This document shows positions 47,136 through 59,378 of a stretch of 64,000 nucleotides of DNA, one piece after another. Under the pieces are notes generated by a model, which saw nothing but the letters and a program-made list of their open reading frames with translations, was not told the origin of the DNA and ran no database searches. The stretch is from Phoronis australis (Eukaryota > Phoronida > Phoronidae), in contig NMRA01000437.1 of the NCBI GenBank assembly GCA_002633005.1, positions 154,330 to 218,329 on the forward strand. The letters run 5' to 3'. Positions within the stretch are counted from its first letter, which is position 1. Each line of letters starts with the position of its first letter. A program made the translations under genes and the position numbers.

Positions 47136-48267
47136 AGACATTTTGATTACTAGTGGAGGATGTAGGTCCGGCCGTGGAGCCTTGTTTATAGACTGTAGCG
47201 TGTTTATAAGCGGTTCACAAGTGTGAGAGCTGTGTAGTTCGAGTAGCCTGAACATTTCATAAGCCCCATGCAGCACCATATCGAACTTCAAAGTTAATTC
47301 TAACTGATGTCCTTACGGTGGAATAAGAGGGAGCGGAAACGTACCTTAATCTTCATTTGGTCCTGGGCCACGAATATAAAATTTTGAATGCTACTTAGTC
47401 ACGTCGAAATAGTGTTTCACCCAATAACAAACTACTGTTGTTCTACAAAAGTGTGCTGACTCTGTTTTTCCTCAGTACAAGCGAGACTGTTTATTTCTAA
47501 CGTACACAACTCACCAATAACAGATTGTTCAAGCAGTCACGTCTAAAAGGCAACGAAAAATGCTCAAGTTCTGAATCAAATGTATTTTTTTCTTTCTTCC
47601 CAGTTGCATACAATCTACGTGTACTACATTGTAGATCGGCTTTGTCTGATAAACAACATGCCATTTTAGCTAATTTGCTAATTCGCATTGTGCAGTAACT
47701 ACTATCTAAATACATGTGCAATCTACACAGCCAAGACCATGTTTTGTAAGATATGTCTACGAATGTTTAAATTACCCAACGAATGCTTTTACCAAAGGGC
47801 ACGTGCACTTGACCTGCACACTCATTCATGAGAAACGGAAATTCCATGTATGAATGGCCATGTTTGCCACAGTCGCGTTCATCAGTTAGGGTTGTTATTC
47901 TCCATTTTCAAAACCGAAGATATCTCTACCGTTAAAATGATCAGTAATGGTAAAATTTCACAGGGATAACAGCAGAATAGCAACGAACCTTTGGGAAGGT
48001 TTGGAGTGCTTGGGTAATCTGGTAATGCTTTTATAGCGGAAAATAACGACATCCGCAATAACGATACCCACCAAGCTCAATGACAGTAACCGTTGGACAA
48101 CATTTGCCAGCGATGAAGGTCTTGTCTAAATGATGGTCGCAGCCGTATTGTGTAGCTAAGTGCATCCGGCGCGACTGACCTTAGATCCGCGGTGATATAT
48201 TCTATCTTCTGTAAACACATTAAAAATAGCTACACCATTTGGGCAGGAAGTCTAGAAGGAAAAAGCC

Positions 48268-48315
48268 ATGAGCTTTGACTGCGAGGGAATTCATTGCACC
48301 TTTACCAGCCGATAG
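48268..48315 (+). promoter_or_regulatory. Upstream ORF before the lectin start codon
   Basis: An ATG at 48268 opens a 15-codon frame ending at TAG 48313-48315, 43 bases before the lectin ATG (48359) and in another frame. If it lies in the transcript it could dampen lectin translation. The transcription start is unknown. Confidence 0.4.
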
Positions 48316-48358
48316 AATTGAGGTGCCCTCCGGTCAAGGCAGAGTACTACCATTTAAC

Positions 48359-48995
48359 ATGAAGACCGCTTGTATACTCTTGTTAACGATTTTCGTTTTT
48401 CGTTTATCAGCAGAAGAAAGCGGGGATTCCAGTGTTACGCATGCGAGTGAATTGACGAAAATGATGGAACATCAAGACCACAGTTTTGAAATGTTGCAGG
48501 AAAATCTGAATCATAGATTTGATGAAATGCAAAACAAAATCGATGACGTCAGTCATGCAGCAAAATCTTTAAAAATGGATTTTAGTTCTAAGCTGATAGC
48601 GGCCATGGCGAATTTAGGGAACGATGTTTCAGAACAGTCTAAAGATTTCCTCAAAAGAATGGACGTGTTGGAGGGAGGACTGCGTCAGAGGTTACGTAAC
48701 ATAGCTACCCGGATGAATAAATGTCCATCCGATTACATAGGCAATGCCCATGGATGTTACAAATTTTACATTGGTCATAATTGTTGGATGGAAGCCAGGA
48801 GACGATGTCGCAAGGATGGCGCACACTTGGTCGCCATAGAGACGGAAAGTGAGATGAACGCTCTACAGACTCTTATCCGCATGAATGGGTTCACTGACAA
48901 CTGGTTCTGGTTGGGTGGTTCTGACAGCGCAAATGAAGGAAGGTGGTTGTGGGATGGCACGGGTGCGCCACTGTCCTACACCAACTGGAGAAAAG
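48359..48995 (+). CDS. Secreted C-type lectin, exon 1
   Basis: The start ATG at 48359 gives a signal peptide (M-K-T-A-C-I-L-L-L-T-I-F-V-F-R-L-S-A). Residues about 25-118 are hydrophilic with heptad-like leucines and methionines, a probable coiled coil for oligomerisation. The C-type lectin-like domain begins C-P-S-D-Y-I-G and shows C-Y-K-F, W-M-E-A-R-R-R-C, G-A-H-L-V-A-I, F-W-L-G-G and W-D-G-T-G-A-P-L-S-Y-T-N-W. The donor gtaact follows in phase 1. An open frame upstream of 48359 lacks an ATG, so this is the likely start. An extra Cys (H-N-C-W) may pair with the extra Cys in exon 2. Such lectins act extracellularly in recognition or matrix binding. Confidence 0.9.
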
Positions 48996-51329
48996 GTAAC
49001 TCTTGAAAATTAATAATGCGACGATCACCTGATATTTTTGTCGCTTTTCACGGTAACATGCCATTTGCCTACAAGCAATGTATAACTTCTAGAATTACCT
49101 TTTCGTATCCTCTAAACACATGTTGTTCTAACATCGGGACATTCACCTATTGTATTTCCTGTTGTGAGAGGATCAAAAAATTACCGATAAAATTTAGTTC
49201 CATTTTTCGAATAAAGAACTGACAAATATTTCAACCCACAGCGAATTCATTACGGTGAGCAAATGTAATATGTTATCTCGTGGGTGGAGACATGACATAA
49301 GAATAATATCCAAATTGTGTGTTTTTATTGAATTTTCAGTTTTAAAATGGTGTCATTCTAAACTGACGGCTTGTCGCAGTTCTTAGAGACTTTTTGTGAA
49401 ATGCTTTGCACCAAGAAACGTATCTTGGTGCTAGTGTATGTTTAGTACATGATGACGTATCGGCCACTATGGTAAACGATTTGGTCCCATAAGTAGGAAT
49501 AGGGATTCGAAATGCAGTCACATCACATTTTCAAAAATTTGCCGGTCATGGATTTCTTCCAATTCAAGAAACCACGGAGGCAACTTAGCACTTGGACATT
49601 TTTAGCAGAATTATGCGTTTGGATTTTAATTTTATTTCACTGGGTCCAAAATGTCTAAACGACGTCGTACTAAACGAGCGGAACTTTCAGTATGCTCCCG
49701 ATTTACACACTTCAAAGGTATTGCTTTTGGATTTCTCGCTCAAACATGTTCGACAAAAGGACAAAATCAGGTGCGGAAATGGTGCACGGCTGTTCCTACG
49801 TTCGGAACGTACGCAGTTCAGAGGTCTGTTTCATAAAAAGTGACTTAAAGGTTCTCTTTCCTTCACATTTACTAGATTAGAAAACTGAGTGAGTTTCGTC
49901 AGTCGAAGGATATCACTAAATATAAACATATCGAAACTTTCAGCTCTGCTTGTGTTTGCCATATTCTACTATTAATTAACTTTTTAAAAACGTGGAGGCG
50001 GGGTTTCGGAGGAAACCTCATTACATATGGCGGCAGTTACATGTAAGTGAGTACCCATAATGCATGAGTCAGTTGTCACTCACTACCGCGACCATTTTAG
50101 GTGGTGGTTCACTACCTAATAGACTAAGAAATTCATATTCAATTCATTTCAGTTTGAAAACATTTGGAGTTGCGTTGAATGAAAATAATTTGGGGTTAAG
50201 TTTTAACTGAACTTGCGTTAAAGAATGTTTTATTATTAAAAGTTTGTCACTAGAATGAAGCGGACAAAGTATAACTTGGGTAGAAAATTTGCTCTTACGC
50301 TCCACACAGCTATTTCTGAAAAATAATTAAATCTCACTTATGTATGAAAACGTCCAAAATCTTTGAGAATACACACATAACGGGTAGTTACCGAAATAAT
50401 TTCTGTAAACCATTTCTAGTCTCATAATGCGTACAAAACCAAAAAAAAAAAATTCAACAACTGTGGAATGGAAGCGTAAGACCAAATTTTTTTCTTTGAC
50501 CTACGTCACAACCAAACCTCATCCCAAATGTGCCCCGTGACTGTGACGTCATAGACGATGTGAATTTTGATCTAAAACGTATCATTGTATGTGTCGACAT
50601 TCGTGCGTTGTCGTGTGACTAAGTAGGTGGAACGCACGGGTCCTTCATGGTTTCAATCCTTCCTTTATAAAATCCTGTGAAGTCTTCAAGTTTAGCTGAC
50701 ATCCAAAATCACTAACTTAAGTAAATGCGTATGGTATATTTCATTGCTAGTTTAGGCACAAATATTGTCTATCTGAGGCAATCTTAACACCTAACGAATG
50801 AACGAACACTCGTCTGGAAACGCCGACGATTTTAGGTATATGTGCAGTGTCGCATTAAGGTATTTCAGGGGCCTAAAGATATAAAAAGTTTGGAGCCAGT
50901 AGTCATTACAATTCCCACCTTTTGCCACAATTTTCAAACTGCCCTTTTCCGTCGCCTCAGCTTTCGAGGAGGCTGTGACGGGGCCCCAACGTTCACTTCC
51001 ACTTGTCGCCACGCCTTTTGAAGCACCGATGTGTTGACAAGATAGGGCCCCTACTATTTCGTGCGCTCGCGACGCCCTTTGCTGCAGTTTTTTAAGTTAG
51101 TAGATTATCCAGCCTGCCGGTCGCCCAGTTTTTAATAGCTCTTGTGGAGATGAAGCGTTCGTTTTGCGCAGGGCCCCAAGCTGTAGCTCATTATTTAGCT
51201 AAATGAGTAATATGGTGCTGAAGGTGGCGAGCACTATCAGCAAGCCTGTGACTTTCCGGCAGGGGTACGAACAAATTGGTTAAGTTTTTGCACTTAACAA
51301 TTTGCAAAATATTTCAATTGTATTTGTAG
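48996..51329 (+). other. Intron of the lectin gene
   Basis: About 2.3 kb. Short open frames near 49592-49880 overlap in all three phases and show no domain. No repeats recognised. Confidence 0.6.
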
Positions 51330-51475
51330 GATTCCCTGATGGCGACAAGACAAAGAACTGTTTGAGAATGACGTCATACTCGTACTACAAGAACAAGTGG
51401 GATGACCAGCCGTGTGCACACTGCTTCAGGGATTTTATCTGTGAAATGAAAAAGCCGGGAATGAAAATGAACTAA
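51330..51475 (+). CDS. Secreted C-type lectin, exon 2
   Basis: Completes the lectin domain: G-F-P-D-G-D-K-T-K-N-C, then W-D-D-Q-P-C and F-I-C-E, ending M-K-M-N and TAA at 51473-51475. The acceptor is tttgtag and the phase matches exon 1, giving 260 residues in total. The sugar-specifying loop reads FPD instead of EPN or QPD, while the calcium-binding WND site is W-D-D; binding of calcium and sugar is therefore uncertain. The H-C before the last disulfide is an extra cysteine. Confidence 0.9.
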
Positions 51476-51550
51476 GTAATCATGAAGCTTTCTCAGACAA
51501 ATGGGTGTGTTCTCTTGGAGACATTTGTGAGTTTAAAATGACGCATATTG

Positions 51551-51710
51551 CAGGGGCGGATCCAGGATTTTTAGTTAAAGGGGGAGCAGGGAAGAGTATT
51601 AGCCAGGATTTTGCCAGTCAGACATTCGCACCCCCGTAGTGCCAAATGGAATCTGGGAGAATTTAAGAGGGAGCCATGGCCCCTTTGGCCCGCCTCTAAA
51701 TCCGCCACTG
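51551..51710 (+). mobile_element. CAGNGGCGGAT MITE, copy 2
   Basis: Starts caggggcggatccagg and ends taaatccgccactg, with inverted ends. Internal block gtcagacattcgcaccccc...gtgccaaatggaatctgg is shared with copy 3. 160 bp. It lies 75 bp after the lectin stop codon, so it may be part of the 3' UTR. Confidence 0.85.
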
Positions 51711-52723
51711 CATTGTGAACCTATATGTTAGGATGTGTCATTCCGTACGAGAGGACAAACTTTGAGGAAGATACAGAATCGGCAGAAATGTTTTCAGTGT
51801 TCAACGGCACGTGCAGTAACGAAAAAATACGGCCGACATACACAAGTACAAAGCTACACAGGAAGCAAAATGTGGATGTTTTTAGCTCACAGAACATTAA
51901 CATTTTGGCAATTTTTACATAGCTAGTTTTTGATTCCTCTTAGTTCAGATGCACTTCTGTCCGTCTCATTCAACTGGTTTCGGCTACACTACAAGGAGAT
52001 TCGGTTCAGTGCGACATCTATTGAGCACATGTTGGTAACTGCGATGAAATATGGAGGTCTGTTTACACGGAACTGATTATAACTAACTATTCTAGAACCC
52101 ACTTGGAGCGTTCGTGTAGGTTGTTGCCGAATGGTGTGCAACGCCCATCCTGATAATAACAACAGATGGCACTGTACATATTGTAGATATGTAAGGTCAG
52201 CTCGAAAGATAAGGTTACGACTTTTAGTTATTTGTAAAAGATTTTTCTGTTGGCTTACGTACGAGTCATTCATTGAATGGGTATCGTAGATGTTTCACTC
52301 GTAATTCTCGGTAGTTTAAGGTTAACGGATTCCTACCAAGATGGAAGTGATTCTTCTCTGAATTTTGAAGATTTCAGATTATGGAACTAGTTCACAAAAG
52401 GTCTGGCTCGTTATCGACCATTGTACATCGAGTTGTTTATATTCAACGTAAATAGCGAACTCCTTTGCAATCATTGCCAAAAAACACAAAATACTTCTGA
52501 TATTTATTATTTCATAATTGACCGAACATAAAAACTGAGCTATGTTGTACATACACGATTTCAGTAACAAAAACTTCCTTTACCATTAAAAATATACAGT
52601 TCTAATTTGTCCAAATAAGTCATTGGAATGAGAATCCTTTAAAAGTATTTTTCACTTGTTAGAACACATTCTGAAAATCACAGATAGTTCCATTACGGGA
52701 TTTGCCTAAACACTTCCATTCGT

Positions 52724-53264
52724 TCATTTCCTCACGCCTCGTTTACCAAATCCAGGTCCAAAGAAGCGCCCGTCTAAACGCTTCCCAAACCCTGCGCTAA
52801 AAAATTTGCGGTCCATTCGCTTCTCTTCCGCGTTATCTCTTTTACCAAACACGGGTTTATAAAATCGCGAATCTAGACGTTTTCCAAAGGTAGCGTGGTA
52901 AAACCGACCATCTAAGCGCTTTCCAAAACCAGCATGGAAAAAACGACTATCTAATCGCTTATCATTGTTGTACAGACGTTTGCCAAATCCTGGGCTGTAA
53001 AACTGGGAATCAAGTCGCTTTTGCAAATCGTCGTCTTTGTCGAATCCCGTAGTATAAAAGGGTCTATCCAGTTCCATGCCTTTCAATAATGACCTGTCAA
53101 TACTGTCGTCCGATTCACTTCGTTTTCCGAAACCTGGGCTGAAAAACCTGGCATCCATTCTTTTGTTCATTCCATCGTCAGTCTTGAGCTCGCTCGACTT
53201 CAGGTCGTCCGAACAGACCATGACATGGACGAAGAAACCACACAGCACAATGCCTACTTGTTTC
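52724..53264 (-). CDS. Neuropeptide precursor, main exon: seven amidated decapeptides
   Basis: Read on the minus strand from an acceptor (ttttcattttccag, before 53264) to a TGA at 52724-52726. It begins with the hydrophobic end of a signal peptide (K-Q-V-G-I-V-L-C-G-F-F-V-H-V-M-V-C-S); the initiator Met must be on an upstream exon I could not identify. Seven peptides, each ten residues plus Gly, sit between KR sites: MDARFFSPGF, LDSQFYSPGF, LDSRFFHAGF, LDGRFYHATF, LDSRFYKPVF, MDRKFFSAGF, LDGRFFGPGF. The Gly gives C-terminal amidation. Acidic spacers separate some units. I cannot assign it to a named family. It resembles none of FMRFamide, tachykinin, kinin or orcokinin closely. Confidence 0.88.
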
Positions 53265-56164
53265 CTGGAAAATGAAAATATGAAAATAAGCAAGTGCTTA
53301 GTCTGAACTCAGAAGTGTTCTCCTATAAAAATGATTAGACATTTATTGGCACTCATTGCCATGATCCTCAAGAAAAGAAAACTGGAGATCCAGTTCGATG
53401 CGTTTTATGCGTATTATAGAATGTCCAAATTTTGATGTCTTCGGAACATTTTATCTCAAATATGCAGATACAGTACCGCACTGTTCTTAAAAACGGTGTT
53501 AGGACCGGGTTGTTCTTAAAACGTTCGGCTTAGGTCTGAGAGGCTATCAAATGTCTGGACTGGAATTTTACAACTTCATCAAACGTTGCACCAAACCAAC
53601 ACGTACGTAAGACCTTATCGACAACTCTGTGTATTCAGACGAATGTGTACGATAGCAAGAAAACTTATCATTTTCTGAATTGAGAAAGCCTATAATATTT
53701 GATTTTTTGACTTTATACTAGTCTGCCGTTGATTGGGTCATGCGGTCATGACATTTTAGCAAAATTAAGCAAAAAATAAGTACAATCATAGCAAATAAAA
53801 CAAAGCTAACAATAGCGTGATAAATTTTCGTTTACCGTAATATAAAAGTTTATGATCAAATCTCCAAAATGATGTTACGTTTTCTAAGTTTTTATTTCCT
53901 TTCCTTATTATAAAACCTTTCAGTTTTTCTAATCCATTCAGATGACCTCAAATTTCTCCTTGAAGTTCTACGTTATCTGGGGATGTTCGGACTTCAGTCA
54001 TACGGCAAGTAATTCCACTTTCAAACAGGATAATGATTGCCGTTTGATTGAAGTTTCGACGTATGCGCAGATAACGTTCACCTCCTCGGGTAACTAAAGG
54101 CTACGGAAAACCGAATGCCTTTATATTGAAACCTACAATGTGCACCCTTCATTGACGGGTACGCGTTTATTTCAGAGCATATTTGAGCGAAATTGTTAAT
54201 GTTTTCACGGGGGTCTCTGCTGCTGTTATCTATAGAGTTGCGAGTTGAAACTTCACTTCATTGTGAAAGACCAGAGCAGAGAGCCGCTTCTGAGATAAAA
54301 TACTTGAAACTCGTTGTACGACAACGGCAATCATATTTCAACTAGGTGTTTTGCGGAACGTTTGACATTATGGTAACCTAGAAACCAAAAGAATAGTCAT
54401 ATAAGCTACACATACATCTTTCTTTTTATACTAGATTAATTTCGATTCATTAGGATGAAAAAGATCAATTTCTACTCGAAGTAAAGAATTCGTTGAACCT
54501 GGAAATGTTTCCACTCAAGCAAATGAAATGGTACAAAACAAGTAACGAGTGTCTAGTAGTTTAATGTCTCAGTACAATGATTTGTACGATACAGCCTTGT
54601 GGTCCTTGACCCTCAGCGCATGCGTAGTCATAACAGGAAGCATTTTGACAGCATTGCTAAAATGACATGGATACGACGGCTCCTAGATATCTCCTCTCTC
54701 TGTCATTTCTGCATTACTGCTCTTCCGACTTTAATTATTGAATATGACTGGTAATGCAATACGTATGATGTGTAAATTGATTTTGTCCATCATGTTCCTT
54801 CCCACATTACAAGGAATCCAAACCATATCTTGGTGACCGGGTACTCAAAAATTCCTTTCATCATCTCCTATTTCATAACTAGTGCTTCCCTAGAAAGATA
54901 AGAGCAATGTTCAACTAGCATTCGTCGATGTGACGCAAAATATATTCCAGTCCGAGGCTCGCGACACTCGAGTTTTCGTAAACTCGCCCGTCGTTGTGTT
55001 AGTCACGTTTGTAGCTTTGGCAAATTTGTGAGGAATTCTCGAACTTGAATCAAACTTCAGGATGGTCGAAGGCCGACAGAGTTTTATTTTGTTTCAAATG
55101 TTTAAGTGTTCAGTTAATGGTGAATACCCGGGTGTGATTACCCTTTAAATGACAAAAACGGACACGAACATAAGCAGCTCATAATCGTGTTCGACGAAAA
55201 TGAATAATGAAGATCGTAATTCAACCTTTTCTTCAAAAATGGAAAAAGTAATGATATCAAAAGATTTCAATTATTTTATAATTAAAGATTTCATATCAAG
55301 TGCTTTAAACGTCCCTAATTTTCACACCTCAAGGCATGGATTATAGATGACTTAGTGCAATGCGGAAACAATTAAGCTACTACATGTATCACCTGTCGTC
55401 AGCTCATTGTGTTTAGCTGGATTTCAACCTAGGAAATGAATATCTTAAGGCCATTGCCGGAAAGGTGTCGTAGTTATTACCCGTTAACAAAAATAAATTT
55501 ACTGATATTTAGCGATATCAAAAAACAACACAACTAACCCCGGTGTTATCAGAATCGCAACCAGCTTTAAAATCCAGTTAAATCCCATCTATGAACGTGA
55601 ATAATCCACTCACAATCAACATTTTTTTACAATAGATGGAAGCTCTGTTCTATTCTTCCGCGGTCAAAAGAAGCGTGTTTTGTCGTACATAATTATAACG
55701 AAAACGAAGAAACGAAATATAATACAAAAACATTTTCGTTCAATCGCCAATACAATCATTTTTGCTTCATTAATACCGATAGTATCTTTAAACTGACTGT
55801 TTTATTGACGGTCTAACAACAGAATGAGTGATTAGTCTAACCAACGAAAAACTCAACAACAAAATCCGTCAAAATTGGCGCTTTTTATAATCGAAGAGTT
55901 CCCACTATGCTCTTTTTATTTTTTGAAGTTTCAATTCCCTTTTACTGAACGTATACCATAAAATCTAAATGAACCTGCTCCCGTTTTATTAAAGAAGCCA
56001 GATATTTTAAATTTATTAAAGTAAAACGTGCCAGTTTCCCGCCACATGTTTGCATGGGTGGAACACGGGCGGCTGTGCTCTTACTCTGGGCAATAATTGT
56101 TGATCGAATGGATATATTGCAGCCGTTGGGATAAACACTGACATGTTATTTTAAAACCCAGTAT
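53265..56164. other. Upstream region of the neuropeptide gene, no supported exon
   Basis: It should contain the 5' exon with the initiator Met and the promoter of the minus-strand neuropeptide gene, but I could not define them. AT-rich, no recognised repeats. Confidence 0.4.
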
Positions 56165-56296
56165 CAGGGGCGGATCCAGAGATTGAGTTGGGTTGGGGGG
56201 GGGCGTCAGACATTCGCACTCCCGAAATGCCAAATGGAATCCAGAAGAATTTTGGGGGGTCATAGCGCCCTTGCCCCCTCCCTAAATCCGCCACTG
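56165..56296 (+). mobile_element. CAGNGGCGGAT MITE, copy 3
   Basis: Starts caggggcggatccagaga and ends ctaaatccgccactg. Shares gtcagacattcgcactcccg...tgccaaatggaatcc with copy 2. 132 bp. AGTAT flanks both ends, a possible short target duplication. Confidence 0.85.
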
Positions 56297-56367
56297 AGTA
56301 TTGTTTGAATTGAAACTGAAATTATTGACAAGTTCGTGTTCTTTTGGACCATTCATTTTCATTCCAA

Positions 56368-56542
56368 CCGACAGCTTGAATTCTCCACCCCGATGAGTTT
56401 GCTGGTTGCCGGAGGAATCGAGGCACGAACACGGGTCAAACCTGAAGGTATTGAGGAAGTAACGAAAACAATGGCGAAAATAATGAAAAAAGTAATCCCC
56501 ATTTGGTTGTGTCTGTTCCCAAGAGGCATACATTTAAAGGGA
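56368..56542 (-). CDS. Candidate small secreted protein or exon, minus strand
   Basis: One frame opens with M-P-L-G-N-R-H-N-Q-M-G-I-T-F-F-I-I-F-A-I-V-F, a good signal-peptide shape, and runs about 55 residues. However, the same T-rich stretch ending ccttcag could instead be a polypyrimidine tract and acceptor, after which another frame reads F-D-P-C-S-C-L-D-S-S-G-N-Q-Q. No homology recognised; either or neither may be real. Confidence 0.2.
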
Positions 56543-58954
56543 TGTGCTTGTTGTTACGACCGAAAAATGCAATTTTGGGATGGTTGTTGAAAAGGATAGA
56601 CTTTAGCTTTCACCAGAACTATAAAGCAATAAAGTCCGCTTTGTTCTTGTGATTTTATTGCAAATCGCCGATTCTCAAATGCATTTATGCACTCGTGATC
56701 ATGACGGGACTGGTTTCGGAATCGTTTTGTGAAAAAACGTGCACACGGTAGGATCGCTTGTCCATTAACCGTGATTCATTGAGCAACTAGAAAATGTTTT
56801 TTCCAAACGTCGGTTTGTAAAATCAGAGACGAACAACAGAAGGTTTCATTGCTACTTGAACGATAGCAATCATAATTTCTTAAGAAATACTTTGTCTGTA
56901 ACTTTTGGAGACTTTCAATATGAACTTAGGCCCGTATAAGAGCAGTTTATGTTTGAGAGTAGGGCAAACGTCACGTGTGATTTGGATGGTCTCGCGCTTT
57001 CATCTTCTAATATCAACACGACGCGTGCGCAGCTAGCACTTTTGATGAGATCATATCGTGAATCTGATTCGCTCACAAACGGAAGGAGAGAGTTCATTTC
57101 AATCAGAGACATTTTTTTTCAAGGCATGGTTTGTTTTGTTAGCAGCGTAGGTTTAATCAAGCTTGGCAGCATTATCACATACTCAACAGTATCGGAAATA
57201 CGTTTGACGTTGATAAATTAACTCGATTTTGAGAAAGATTTGTCTACCCTAGTATTCGTGGCTATGTGCTCGAGGCCATAAGATGTATTAATAACATCAT
57301 ATGGAAATTGATTTTGTCGCTTGATTTGGAAAATGCATAAGATACGGTTCACTGGGCATTTCCCAACTGACCACGCGTGTAGCGCAATAATACACGGGGT
57401 CTGTAAACGTCGCATCACAAAGAACAAGCCGGATCTCGAGCTGGCGGTTTGTAAAGTGCCAAAGTACTGGTGACCGAATTTAGCGTCACGAATAACACAA
57501 AACCAACAAAAATTTTAGCGCACTTCAATATTCAAAGGTGAATGGACTCATACTGACGGGAGTGTGGCACAATGTCGTTCAAAATATATGTATTTGGCAT
57601 GGCTGGTTGGATTCAATTGAAACTTTTAGATGCGGTGCTTTGTGCACTATTCTCCGAATTGGGACTTTCGAGACTTCGATGAAAACATAAAACGAAAATG
57701 AATGGGTAATTGATACAACTGTAACAACGATTTTAAAATTTCATATTGAACATTTATATAGAAATGGTCATATTATTGAATCTTTATTTATTCTTAAATT
57801 TTATAAAATACTTAGTCACATGGCCATACAGGCATTCTACTTTCAGAAAATATTTTCGTTTTTATGATTGAAATCTGTAGTGCTTTCATATTTGGCAAAA
57901 TGAATTAGACTTATTGATAAGGTCGGCCTCGATTTAAAGAAGCTGAATATTGATTTCGACCACTTGTCGCTTTAAAATTGGTCCCAAATTGTGAGAAGTG
58001 ATTTTAGTCTTGCAAGAAACTGAACGCTTATTATTCCTCGAGACCAATATTGGCGAATAGAATGACACGTCAATTTGTAGAGCCTGGTATCAAGAAATAA
58101 TCACGTGACCACCCTTTTTGCGCGAGAAAAAATTTGAGATCAATCTTATAACGGACCGTGGAAAAGGGTGGCGCCTTGTCGCAAACACATTTTCATCGAG
58201 TTTTTCCCAAGCATGAGTGCACAGTGAACTTAAAAAATACCTCCGTCTACAAACAATTTCAATTTTATCAGTACCGCCGGTACAATTGTTATCAGCCTAT
58301 GTTGATTTACGAAAAAATCTTGATCTAAAGTACGCTCATTTCCTTAGTGGTGATAAAACGTATTACGTCACGTCCATCACTGATTAGCGGAACTCTTAGC
58401 AGTGACATTTTGATATTAATTAACATTACTTCCAACTTGACGTGTAGTACTACAAGAAATTTGTCTAATACTTACCCTAAAACAAATGTTTACCAAATAT
58501 TTGTGGGGAAAAATTAAATGATTGCTAAAAGGGCAAACGCCCTTACTTCCTCATAACGACACGCGTGTTCGTTAAAGAGGTATAAAAGCGAATGACCAAG
58601 AAAATCGAAAAGCCATCGAATGAATTTGTATATTATACTTATATACATTTTTCGTTATGTGGCACGCGACGCCAAAAATACACCCCGTTATTGTGTCACT
58701 TCGTCCATTGTGATCGCCTTTGTCATGTATGCCTGCTTAGGCTTAGGCTCCTATTGATCTTATGAAAAATTTAATCGTCTTATGCTCTTTTTCCCGAGTT
58801 TACTCCTATTTCCATACATGTATTCGTATCGTATGAAGAGTTTCGATTCTCTCCCAAAGATCTATCTATTCGACGATTTTTATCGAAAAGACAGAGAGAG
58901 AAAATGTTAGTATTTTGCATAAGTATTAAAAAAATACAGCAAAACAAAGTTGGA

Positions 58955-58990
<36 letters not shown>

Positions 58991-59378
58991 CGCCCTCGTG
59001 TGTGTATCATCGTACTGTACAATACAATACAATGCAATACAATTAAGCAATATAAAATACAATGTAATTAATAGAGTTATTTGGCAGCAGCTCCACCTGT
59101 AGACAAAGTTAATTGAAAACACAGCAATGATCACAATTAATAATTTTCAACGTTATTTACTGATACAACTCTCTGTATATTTTTGACTTGCATTCGCCGC
59201 TCAATAATAAAGCAGACGACCAAGAAGAAACAGAAAAATAATGATTAAAATGACAACAATATTTCGATGTTCTTGATTCACCACCATGTATGAATGAAAT
59301 GACGAAGAGTTACACGAATATTTGACGAAGGACATGACCCACTCAGATGGCATTGAACAGTTTTTTCGCAAGTAGTCA
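56543..59378. other. Intergenic, no supported gene
   Basis: The open frame at 56949-57221 lacks a recognisable domain. A TG microsatellite is at about 58955-58990, followed by an aatac-type pentamer tract to about 59065. Confidence 0.4.
58953..59065. repeat. TG/CG microsatellite plus AATAC pentamer tract
   Basis: Dinucleotide run tgtgtg...gcgcgcg, then repeated aatac units. Open frames across it on the minus strand are artefacts of the repeat. Confidence 0.9.

Noticed and set aside
48275-48358. Extended N-terminus of the lectin
   Set aside because: The upstream frame has no ATG, and the ATG at 48359 is followed directly by a proper signal peptide.
52724-53293. Neuropeptide start at the Met encoded upstream of 53264
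   Set aside because: That part (M-L-I-F-I-F-S-F-S) reads through a pyrimidine tract and acceptor, so it is more likely intron. The true start should be on another exon.
58780-59134. Two minus-strand open frames with Thr-His runs
   Set aside because: They cross the TG/CG microsatellite; the repeated residues are an artefact.
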